DNA of 64,000 nt from Bacteroidota bacterium (GTDB lineage: Bacteria > Bacteroidota > Bacteroidia > Chitinophagales > Saprospiraceae). This document shows positions 9,125 to 16,280 of this stretch, piece by piece. Under the pieces are notes generated by a model. The model did no database searches. It was not told the DNA's origin and was given only the letters and a program-made list of their open reading frames with translations. How positions within the stretch are numbered: the first letter of the stretch is position 1; each line of letters begins with the position of its first letter. The DNA lies in assembly GCA_020160935.1 (NCBI GenBank), contig JAIUPL010000003.1:124001-188000 (forward strand). The letters are read 5' to 3'. A program made the position numbers and the translations under genes.

Positions 9125-10597
9125 ATGAAAAAAATTCTTGTAGCCAACAGAGGAGAAATTGCGCTTCGAATCATGCGTACGGCCCGTCAAATGGGCATTC
9201 AAACTGTAGCCGTTTACTCGGAAGCAGACCGTAATGCACCGCATGTACGGTTTGCAGATGAAGCCATTTTGCTGGGGCCTCCACCATCAGCACAGAGTTA
9301 TCTGCTGGGCGACAAGATCATAGAAAAAGCGCTTGAACTGGGTGTGGATGGCATACACCCCGGCTATGGTTTCTTGAGCGAAAATGCTGAATTTGCAAGA
9401 AAAGTGACAGCAGCGGGCATCACATTTATTGGCCCTGATCCGCACAGCATCGAAATGATGGGAAGTAAACTGGCTGCCAAGGAAGCCGCCAAAAAATTCC
9501 ATGTGCCCATGGTGCCGGGTATCGAACAAGCCATTACGGATGTCGAGACGGCCAAGGAAATCGGCCGGAAAGTGGGGTATCCCATCCTTATCAAGGCCTC
9601 GGCCGGTGGCGGCGGTAAAGGGATGCGCATCGTGGAGCGCGAAGAAGATACCAAAGAGCAAATGGAGCGTGCCATTTCGGAAGCCGTTTCGGCTTTCGGC
9701 GATGGCTCCGTTTTTATTGAAAAATACGTCACCGGTCCACGCCACGTCGAAGTGCAGATCATGGGCGACCGGCATGGAAATGTGGTTTATCTGTTCGAAC
9801 GGGAATGCTCCATCCAGCGGCGCCACCAGAAAGTGGTCGAAGAAGCGCCCAGCGCCATTCTAAGCCCGGAAATGCGCAAAGCCATGGGTGAAGCCGCCGT
9901 CCGGGTAGCCAAAGCCTGCGATTATGTCGGCGCCGGCACCGTGGAATTTCTGGTAGATATCAACCGTGATTTTTACTTTCTGGAAATGAACACCCGCCTG
10001 CAAGTGGAACACCCGGTAACGGAAATGATCACCGGCCTCGATCTGGTGGAGTGGCAAATCAGGGTAGCGCGCGGCGAACAACTCGGTTTTACCCAGGACG
10101 ACCTGCGCATTCATGGCCATGCACTCGAACTGCGGGTGTATGCCGAAGACCCCTTGAACAATTTCCTGCCGAGTGTTGGCACACTTTCTACCTATCGTCT
10201 TCCCGAAGGGGATGGCATACGTGTCGACGGGGGTTACACCGAAGGGATGGAAGTGCCGATTTATTACGATCCCATGCTCGCCAAACTGGTAGTACACGCA
10301 CCGACACGCACTGAGGCCATTCAAAAAATGAAAGAAGCCATTGTTGCTTATGAAGTGGAAGGCGTAAGCACAACATTGCCTTTCGGGCGTTTTGTGATGG
10401 ATCATGAAGCATTTATTACCGCCGATTTCGACACCCATTTTGTGCAGCACTACTATACTCCTGAAAAGTTGATTGAGAGCCACAGCCCTGCCGCCGAAGT
10501 GGCAGCCCTGCTGGCACTTAACCTGTATTTGAAAGAAAAAGACCAGTTGAAAGTAGTGGAAAGAGAAGCGTCTCACTGGGGCCGCCGCGCGAAATAA
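9125..10597 (+). CDS. accC: Biotin carboxylase subunit of acetyl-CoA (or acyl-CoA) carboxylase
   Basis: This 490-residue protein begins KKILVANRGEIALRI and has all three biotin carboxylase parts: an N-domain, an ATP-grasp domain with the glycine loop KASAGGGGKGMRI (about 158-170) and the catalytic stretch EMNTRLQVEHPVTE (about 288-301), and the C-domain. It carboxylates biotin on a carrier protein using ATP and bicarbonate. It lacks a biotinyl domain and no carrier or carboxyltransferase gene lies nearby. It could therefore serve fatty acid synthesis or a propionyl/methylcrotonyl-type carboxylase. About 40 residues extend beyond the usual 450-residue end. It is tightly packed between the MFS gene and the helicase gene. 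Confidence 0.92.
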   Translation: MKKILVANRGEIALRIMRTARQMGIQTVAVYSEADRNAPHVRFADEAILLGPPPSAQSYLLGDKIIEKALELGVDGIHPGYGFLSENAEFARKVTAAGITFIGPDPHSIEMMGSKLAAKEAAKKFHVPMVPGIEQAITDVETAKEIGRKVGYPILIKASAGGGGKGMRIVEREEDTKEQMERAISEAVSAFGDGSVFIEKYVTGPRHVEVQIMGDRHGNVVYLFERECSIQRRHQKVVEEAPSAILSPEMRKAMGEAAVRVAKACDYVGAGTVEFLVDINRDFYFLEMNTRLQVEHPVTEMITGLDLVEWQIRVARGEQLGFTQDDLRIHGHALELRVYAEDPLNNFLPSVGTLSTYRLPEGDGIRVDGGYTEGMEVPIYYDPMLAKLVVHAPTRTEAIQKMKEAIVAYEVEGVSTTLPFGRFVMDHEAFITADFDTHFVQHYYTPEKLIESHSPAAEVAALLALNLYLKEKDQLKVVEREASHWGRRAK

Positions 10598-10605
10598 ACC
10601 AGCCC

Positions 10606-11922
10606 ATGCTCGATCAGACACCGCTCCAACTCAACGATGACTTCAATTACGCGCTCGACGCATTGGAGAAAACCGATCGAAGCATGTTTATCACCGGCAA
10701 GGCTGGAACCGGAAAAAGTACGCTACTTCAATTATTCAGAAATACTACCCGAAAAAAAGTGGCTGTTCTCGCGCCTACCGGCGTGGCTGCACTCAATGTA
10801 CAGGGCCAGACGCTGCACTCTTTTTTTGGTTTTCCTCCGCGTATTATCACGCCTTCGGAAGCATCCAGACGTGTCACCCGCAAAGATTTGCTGCGCTTGT
10901 ACCGCAATCTGGAAGTGCTGATTGTGGATGAAATTTCCATGGTAAGGGCCGATATGCTCGATGCCATGGATCGATTTCTGCGTATCAATCGGGAGAATTT
11001 TCAACCGTTTGGCGGGGTGCAGGTGGTCTTTTTCGGTGATTTGTTTCAATTACCGCCTGTGGTGACGCGCGACCCCGTTGAAGCCGCTTATTTCACGGAT
11101 TACTACGAGTCGCCTTACTTTTTTTCGTCCAAAATTTTTCAGGAAGCCGACTTCGATATGGACATGCTGGAACTCCGAAAGGTGTATCGGCAAGAATCCA
11201 GGCATTTTCTAAGGCTGCTGGAAGCCGTACGGGTAAACGAGATCGACTATGATGACCTGGAAGACCTGAATGAGCGTTATCAACCCAATTTCCATGAAAC
11301 GGAAGGCTACATTACGCTTTGTGCGCGCAATATGACGGCCGATCGCATCAATCAGCGCGAACTTTCATTACTCGAAAGTCCCGAATTCGAATACCTGGCA
11401 GAAGTAAAAGGACAATTCGATCCGGGGCTGTATCCCACCGATGCAGCACTTCGCCTGAAAAAAGGTGCGCAGGTGATGTTTGTACGCAATGACGTAGAGG
11501 AAAAACGCTTCGTAAATGGCACGATCGGAAAAGTAATTCAGATCGCTAGCAACAACATCGTAGTGGAAACCGAATCATTCGGAGGTAAAAAAAGCAGCAT
11601 CGAAGTACCTAAAATCGAATGGGAAATTATTCGGTACCAATCCACCGCAACCGGCGCCATCGAAACTGAAGTAATCGGCTCTTTTACACAATACCCGCTC
11701 AAACTTGCCTGGGCTATCACCATCCACAAAAGTCAGGGAAAAACCTTCGATCGGGTCTTAATCGACCTGGGGGGCGGCGCTTTTGAACATGGACAGTTAT
11801 ACGTAGCGCTCAGCCGTTGCCGTACGCTGGAAGGGATCGTGCTGCGGCATCAGATCAAACAGCAGGATGTGATCACCGATGAAAGAGTGGTTGCTTTTTA
11901 TGAAGAGCGGTTCAGAAGATAA
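10606..11922 (+). CDS. PIF1-like superfamily 1B DNA helicase
   Basis: In this 438-residue protein, Walker A is GKAGTGKST (about 29-37), followed by APTGVAALN, Walker B LIVDEISMV, FFGDLFQLPPV (motif III) and, near the C-terminus, AWAITIHKSQGKTFD and YVALSRCRTLEG (motifs V and VI). This is the order and spacing of PIF1/RecD2-type 5'-3' helicases. Bacterial PIF1 proteins help resolve G-quadruplexes and stalled forks. It starts eight bases after accC. Its stop lies three bases from the converging hemJ stop, leaving no room for a separate terminator. Confidence 0.9.
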   Translation: MLDQTPLQLNDDFNYALDALEKTDRSMFITGKAGTGKSTLLQLFRNTTRKKVAVLAPTGVAALNVQGQTLHSFFGFPPRIITPSEASRRVTRKDLLRLYRNLEVLIVDEISMVRADMLDAMDRFLRINRENFQPFGGVQVVFFGDLFQLPPVVTRDPVEAAYFTDYYESPYFFSSKIFQEADFDMDMLELRKVYRQESRHFLRLLEAVRVNEIDYDDLEDLNERYQPNFHETEGYITLCARNMTADRINQRELSLLESPEFEYLAEVKGQFDPGLYPTDAALRLKKGAQVMFVRNDVEEKRFVNGTIGKVIQIASNNIVVETESFGGKKSSIEVPKIEWEIIRYQSTATGAIETEVIGSFTQYPLKLAWAITIHKSQGKTFDRVLIDLGGGAFEHGQLYVALSRCRTLEGIVLRHQIKQQDVITDERVVAFYEERFRR

Positions 11923-11925
11923 TTT

Positions 11926-12462
11926 TTATTTGCGGTTGGCCTTATAAATCCCCCAGGCCATCAAACCGATAAAGGCAAGCAGCCCTCCACACAATATAAA
12001 ATAGTTGATACGCTCCTTGAAAACAGCCAGAAAAACAACGGCGACCAGAAAAACAGTAGGCACTTCGTTCAATGCCCGATAATGGATATGGGTAAAACTG
12101 CTAGGTCCTTTTTCCAGTTGTTTGATGTGGCCTTTCAGGTAATGCGTGTAGCCGGTCAGCATCAGCAAAAACAACAATTTCAGTTGCATCCAGCCCTGCT
12201 GCAACCAGAGTGGCTGTATAGAAAGCATCATTACTCCAAATGACCAGGTAATCACCACGGCAGGTACCAGGATGATTTTGTACGATTTCCACTCCATGAT
12301 CGTGTACTGGGCATTCAAAATACTGCGATCGGGCTCGGGCCGGTCGAATGCCATGGCGTGGTTCACCATGATGCGTACCAGATAAAACATACCGGCCATC
12401 CAGGACACCATTCCTATCAGGTGAAGTGCCTTTGCAACGCTGTACCAATTGGCTATTTCCAT
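11926..12462 (-). CDS. hemJ: HemJ-type protoporphyrinogen IX oxidase
   Basis: This is a 178-residue membrane protein with four to five hydrophobic helices. Family landmarks are WYSVAKALHLIGMVSWMAGMFYLVR at the N-terminus (the conserved His near residue 13), WMQLKLLFLLMLTGYTHYL, and the FRALNEVPT-like segment YRALNEVPTVFLV. HemJ oxidises protoporphyrinogen IX to protoporphyrin IX at the membrane and replaces HemG/HemY in many bacteria. The open frame extends upstream to 12546, but the ATG at 12462 begins exactly where the family does. The terminal enzyme of the pathway, hemH, is 7 kb away. Confidence 0.88.
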   Translation of the reverse strand: MEIANWYSVAKALHLIGMVSWMAGMFYLVRIMVNHAMAFDRPEPDRSILNAQYTIMEWKSYKIILVPAVVITWSFGVMMLSIQPLWLQQGWMQLKLLFLLMLTGYTHYLKGHIKQLEKGPSSFTHIHYRALNEVPTVFLVAVVFLAVFKERINYFILCGGLLAFIGLMAWGIYKANRK

Positions 12463-12579
12463 GATTCTTAATGCTTTTCCGTGCGGAGGGTGATTACCCG
12501 GCAATATTAAGGCGGAAAATAAATACCCTGTTTTTTTCGCTGGCACTTACTTTCACCGGGCAAAAGAAATGTTTCCAAG

Positions 12580-13602
12580 ATGAACTACAACGACTTCCCG
12601 CACAGAAGATATAACCCGCTGACAGAAAGTTGGGTGCTTGTTTCACCGCATCGATCCAAACGCCCCTGGCAAGGTCAGGTGGAGAAACTGCCTACAGACA
12701 AGCGGCCTACATACGATCCAGGGTGTTATCTCTGTGCCGGAAACCTGCGCGCAAACGGAGAGCGAAATCCGGATTACGCTTCCGTGTACGTTTTCGACAA
12801 CGATTTTGCTGCACTGTTGCCCGATGCTCCTTCGATGGAGGCGCCGCCTTCCAATCACACTTTTTTTACCTCAAAACCGGAACGGGGAATGGCACGCGTC
12901 ATCTGTTTTTCTCCGCGCCATGATCTGACGATTGCTGATATGACTACTCCTGAAATTCGCAAAGTGGTAGATGCCTGGGTGGCCGAATACCAGTCGTTGG
13001 GCGCCTTACCATTTGTCAATTATGTGCAGATTTTTGAAAACAAAGGCGCTATCATGGGCTGCTCCAACCCGCATCCGCACGGGCAAATATGGGCGCAGGA
13101 AAGTATTCCGGACGAACCGCTCAAAAAGCAAAACGCGCAACTCCGGTACTGGGAACAGCATCAGCGCACCTTGCTTTCCGATTATTTGCAGGCAGAACAA
13201 ACTGCCGGTGAACGCATCCTTTTTGAAAACGAACACATGGTGACCCTCGTACCATTTTGGGCAGTATGGCCTTTCGAGGCGATGATTATTCCACGAAGGG
13301 CCATGGCACGTATTACCGATATGACGGACGCTGAAAAAGAGGCACTAGCGGATGCATATCGGCAACTGGCTGCGACCTACGACCGTCTTTTTGATACTTC
13401 ATTCCCGTATTCAGCCGGTATTCACCAGGCGCCTACCGATGAAGCCCTACACCCGGAATGGCATTGGCACTTTGTATTTTATCCGCCATTGCTGCGTTCA
13501 GCCACCGTCAAAAAATTTATGGTGGGCTATGAAATGCTGGCCAATCCCCAGCGCGACATTACGCCGGAAATGGCAGCGGACATGCTGAGGAGCAGGGTTT
13601 GA
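12580..13602 (+). CDS. galT: Galactose-1-phosphate uridylyltransferase
   Basis: This 340-residue GalT starts with the family signature HRRYNPLTESWVLVSPHRSKRPW. It has the metal-binding CYLCAGN (about 48-54) and the active-site HPHGQ in the segment NPHPHGQIWA, whose second His takes the uridylyl group. It exchanges UMP between UDP-glucose and galactose-1-phosphate in the Leloir pathway. No galK or galE is nearby, so it stands alone. It is followed tail-to-tail by a 7-bp-word array that fills the whole gap to the oxidoreductase stop. Confidence 0.95.
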   Translation: MNYNDFPHRRYNPLTESWVLVSPHRSKRPWQGQVEKLPTDKRPTYDPGCYLCAGNLRANGERNPDYASVYVFDNDFAALLPDAPSMEAPPSNHTFFTSKPERGMARVICFSPRHDLTIADMTTPEIRKVVDAWVAEYQSLGALPFVNYVQIFENKGAIMGCSNPHPHGQIWAQESIPDEPLKKQNAQLRYWEQHQRTLLSDYLQAEQTAGERILFENEHMVTLVPFWAVWPFEAMIIPRRAMARITDMTDAEKEALADAYRQLAATYDRLFDTSFPYSAGIHQAPTDEALHPEWHWHFVFYPPLLRSATVKKFMVGYEMLANPQRDITPEMAADMLRSRV

Positions 13603-13689
13603 GAAGGGGCGAGGTGCAAAGGGCAAGGGGCAAAAATCAAGGGGCAAGGGGCAAAGGGCAAATGCAAAGGCCAAGGGGCAAAAAGGGAA
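13603..13689. repeat. Imperfect 7-bp tandem array (CAAGGGG/CAAAGGG) filling the galT-oxidoreductase gap
   Basis: The whole 87-base space between the converging stop codons is made of CAAGGGG and CAAAGGG heptamers with a few interruptions (clearest at 13617-13680). It is not arranged as a palindrome. The word is of the CCCCART type known from short tandemly repeated repetitive (STRR) sequences in filamentous cyanobacteria. No other function is visible. Confidence 0.85.
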
Positions 13690-15048
13690 TTATAGGGAAG
13701 GTAGTAGCCAGCCGTTCTGGTAATGCGCCTTGATCAATTTGTTGGCCTCCTCATCGTTTTTGAACATACCTGCGTTTGCATCCCAGTACACTTTTCGACC
13801 GGTTTTGTAGGCCACATTGCCCATGTGCGCACTGATAGCGGCAATGGCGCCCGTTTCGATGCCGCATTTTAACAGCGATGCATCGTTGGCTTGCATGGCC
13901 GCCACGAAATTTTTATGGTGATCGGCTAAGTAATTGGCATTGTTGCTTTTACGTTGCTCGGGCAGGTCTTCCGTTTCATATATCAGCAGCCCTTCGTCGT
14001 TGCGTTTTGTTTCGGGCATCACGTCCCAGCCGTCGCGATTGACGACCATGGTGCCATTATTGCCAATAAAGGCAATGCCTTCCGTTTTGCCATAAGGGCC
14101 ATTGTCGATGCCCACAGCGTGTTCCCAAAGCATATTGAAACCGTCAAATTCAAACACGGCCTGCAAGGTATCGGGCGTCTCGCAGGCATCATCGGGGTAC
14201 GCCAGTTTTCCGCCCGAAGCCATCACCGATTTGGGCGCAGTGACACCCATGAAAAACAGGGCGATGTCGATTTCATGAACGCCCCAGTCGGTCATCAATC
14301 CGCCGGCATAATCCCAAAACCAGCGAAAAGTAAAGTGAAAACGGTTGGGGTTGAAAGGCCGTTTGGGCGCCGGACCAAGCCACATGTCGTAATCGACGCC
14401 TTCGGGGGGCGCGCTGTCGGGTTTTACGGGCACGGAAGGCATCCAGCCCTGGTACGACCAGCATTTGACCAGGCGAATATCGCCGAGTTTGCCGCTTTTC
14501 AGGTAGTTGTGGGCCTGCTGATAATGTGCACCGCTGCGCTGCCATTGGCCGATCTGCACCATTTGTTTGTCATAACGCCGGGCCGCTTTGAGCATGACAT
14601 TGCATTCTTCTATGGAATTCGCGAGCGGTTTTTCACAATACACATGTTTCCCGGCCGACAGCGCATCGCAGAAAGTAAGGCAGTGCCAGTGGTCGGGCGT
14701 TCCAATGATCACAGCGTCCAGGTCCTTCATCTCGAGCAGTCGGCGATAATCCTTGAATAATTTCGGTTTTTTATCGCGCAATTCCGCCACGTTTCCGGCC
14801 CGCTCGTCAAGGATGCTCTGGTCTACATCGGCCAGTGCAATACAATTGGCTTCCGGAATATTGCTTAGCGCCGCTTTCATATTCGACCAGCCCATGCCTT
14901 TGCAGCCTATCACGCCGTAATTGATCTTGTCATTAGCCGAAACGCGACGGTTTCCGGCCATGGCTTGAAGCGGAAATGAGCCAGCCAGGCTGGCGCCGGC
15001 AATGACAGCGGAAGTTTGGCGGATGAAAGTGCGGCGGGAAGTGGCCAT
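13690..15048 (-). CDS. Tat-exported Gfo/Idh/MocA family oxidoreductase
   Basis: This 452-residue protein starts with a twin-arginine signal (SRRTFIRQ, then a hydrophobic stretch to about residue 30). It continues with a Rossmann fold beginning INYGVIGCKGMG (about 42-53), the TPDHWH motif, the CEKPLA signature of the family, and a C-terminal alpha/beta domain with GGLMTDWGVHEID. These proteins are usually periplasmic NAD(P)-dependent oxidoreductases acting on sugars or cyclitols, with cofactor bound before Tat export. The substrate is unknown. The array-filled gap lies at its 3' end and an unknown secreted protein lies upstream on the same strand. Confidence 0.88.
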   Translation of the reverse strand: MATSRRTFIRQTSAVIAGASLAGSFPLQAMAGNRRVSANDKINYGVIGCKGMGWSNMKAALSNIPEANCIALADVDQSILDERAGNVAELRDKKPKLFKDYRRLLEMKDLDAVIIGTPDHWHCLTFCDALSAGKHVYCEKPLANSIEECNVMLKAARRYDKQMVQIGQWQRSGAHYQQAHNYLKSGKLGDIRLVKCWSYQGWMPSVPVKPDSAPPEGVDYDMWLGPAPKRPFNPNRFHFTFRWFWDYAGGLMTDWGVHEIDIALFFMGVTAPKSVMASGGKLAYPDDACETPDTLQAVFEFDGFNMLWEHAVGIDNGPYGKTEGIAFIGNNGTMVVNRDGWDVMPETKRNDEGLLIYETEDLPEQRKSNNANYLADHHKNFVAAMQANDASLLKCGIETGAIAAISAHMGNVAYKTGRKVYWDANAGMFKNDEEANKLIKAHYQNGWLLPSL

Positions 15049-15110
15049 AATTGATCGAATTTATGGTGAAGAAAGAGTAGCGCTTCCAAAGGTATTTTTT
15101 GTTTCACAAC

Positions 15111-16199
15111 TCAGTACTGCTTTTTTTCACATTCACAACGGCCTGCCACTGCAACAGGGTCGATCAGGTACCAGTTCATGTCCTGTTTTTCCTTTTCAAA
15201 AGCAGCCTTTACGAACCCATACGGGAAGGAAGGATTTGAGATATACGGCACCGTTTGAATCGTTTTTTTATTCGGATCGGAACAGTCCGGAATATGGCAA
15301 TAACTGCCGCAGATGTATTGTTTTTGTGCTATGTGAAATGAATCGAGGCCAATAGCAATCCGATTGGTGTTGATCACCTGCATCACACTGTCGGTGTAGT
15401 AAATAAAGGGCCGGTAGATTTTTCCACCCGTTTGGGCCAGGAGTTCGTTTTGAAAATAGAACGTTTTTTTATCCAGGATCGAATTCTCGGAAGCGCAGTC
15501 ATAACAGTTGGCCAGCACGGAGGGCGGAATATTCCCTTTTTCAAATTCAATTTTCAGCATTTGCAATGTCTTCTGGGCAATTTCCCCTTTTTGTTTAATC
15601 ATATTGGAGAAAAGTGTCCCCAATGTGCCCCAAACATCATTGTTTCCCGTATCCAGGCTTCCGATTCGCTCTTCATTCGGGAAGCCGTATTTTTCAAACA
15701 AGTCAAAAAAACGCGTGTATATTTCTTGATGAGGCACAAGCCTCGATAGCAGGTTGTCCTGTTCTTCCTGCCAAAGCGAAAAAAACGCTTTTCGGTACAT
15801 CTCATTAAAGACAGGTGATTGGGTTTGGTATGTTCGAATTAGTTGCAGGTTGTTGCCATCAAACAAGCGCGGTGGCAGGTGTTGAAATAATCCCACGGTA
15901 TCAATGTGTTTGTCCCGCAAGGTTATTTTTAGCAATTCAGCATTTTTTTCATGATAACCCAGGCGGCTATTTACAATGATCGCATTTTTGAGGTCGCAAA
16001 AAAACGGGATCGGTTTGTGCCGAAATGCCTCCTGAAAAGAAGTAGACGCCGCTTCAAAGTTGCCTTTGTGTATTGCCCGCGCTGCCTGGTTGACGAAGGC
16101 AAAATAGGCGCTCAACTCCGACCCGGGAATGGGCTTTTGAGAAATAGACTGAACAGTAGTCGATACAAGAGCCCACAGAAGGAACAGTTGTTTTGTCAT
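15111..16199 (-). CDS. Secreted protein of unknown function
   Basis: I do not recognise this 362-residue protein. A signal peptide is likely (residues 1-20, hydrophobic, ending QSIS). Residues 28-65 (FVNQAARAIHKGNF and FQEAFRHK) resemble a single TPR-like helix pair, after which the sequence is mixed alpha/beta with several Cys. The C-terminus contains CGSYCHIPDC and ends in a CECEKK tail, suggesting disulphides or metal binding. It is divergent from the outer-membrane barrel gene across 81 bases. Its function cannot be called from sequence. Confidence 0.7.
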   Translation of the reverse strand: MTKQLFLLWALVSTTVQSISQKPIPGSELSAYFAFVNQAARAIHKGNFEAASTSFQEAFRHKPIPFFCDLKNAIIVNSRLGYHEKNAELLKITLRDKHIDTVGLFQHLPPRLFDGNNLQLIRTYQTQSPVFNEMYRKAFFSLWQEEQDNLLSRLVPHQEIYTRFFDLFEKYGFPNEERIGSLDTGNNDVWGTLGTLFSNMIKQKGEIAQKTLQMLKIEFEKGNIPPSVLANCYDCASENSILDKKTFYFQNELLAQTGGKIYRPFIYYTDSVMQVINTNRIAIGLDSFHIAQKQYICGSYCHIPDCSDPNKKTIQTVPYISNPSFPYGFVKAAFEKEKQDMNWYLIDPVAVAGRCECEKKQY

Positions 16200-16259
16200 G
16201 AAATCGTTTATATAAGGTTAACCACGCATCCGGCATCAACCAAACTGACGTACTGATTA

Positions 16260-16271
16260 TTGTACGTACAA
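16260..16271. promoter_or_regulatory. Perfect 12-bp palindrome TTGTACGTACAA upstream of the barrel gene
   Basis: This perfect dyad lies nine bases before the ATG at 16281, between divergent genes. Its position suits an operator or a 5' leader element. No cognate regulator is identified. Confidence 0.3.
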
Positions 16272-16280
16272 ATTGCAAAT

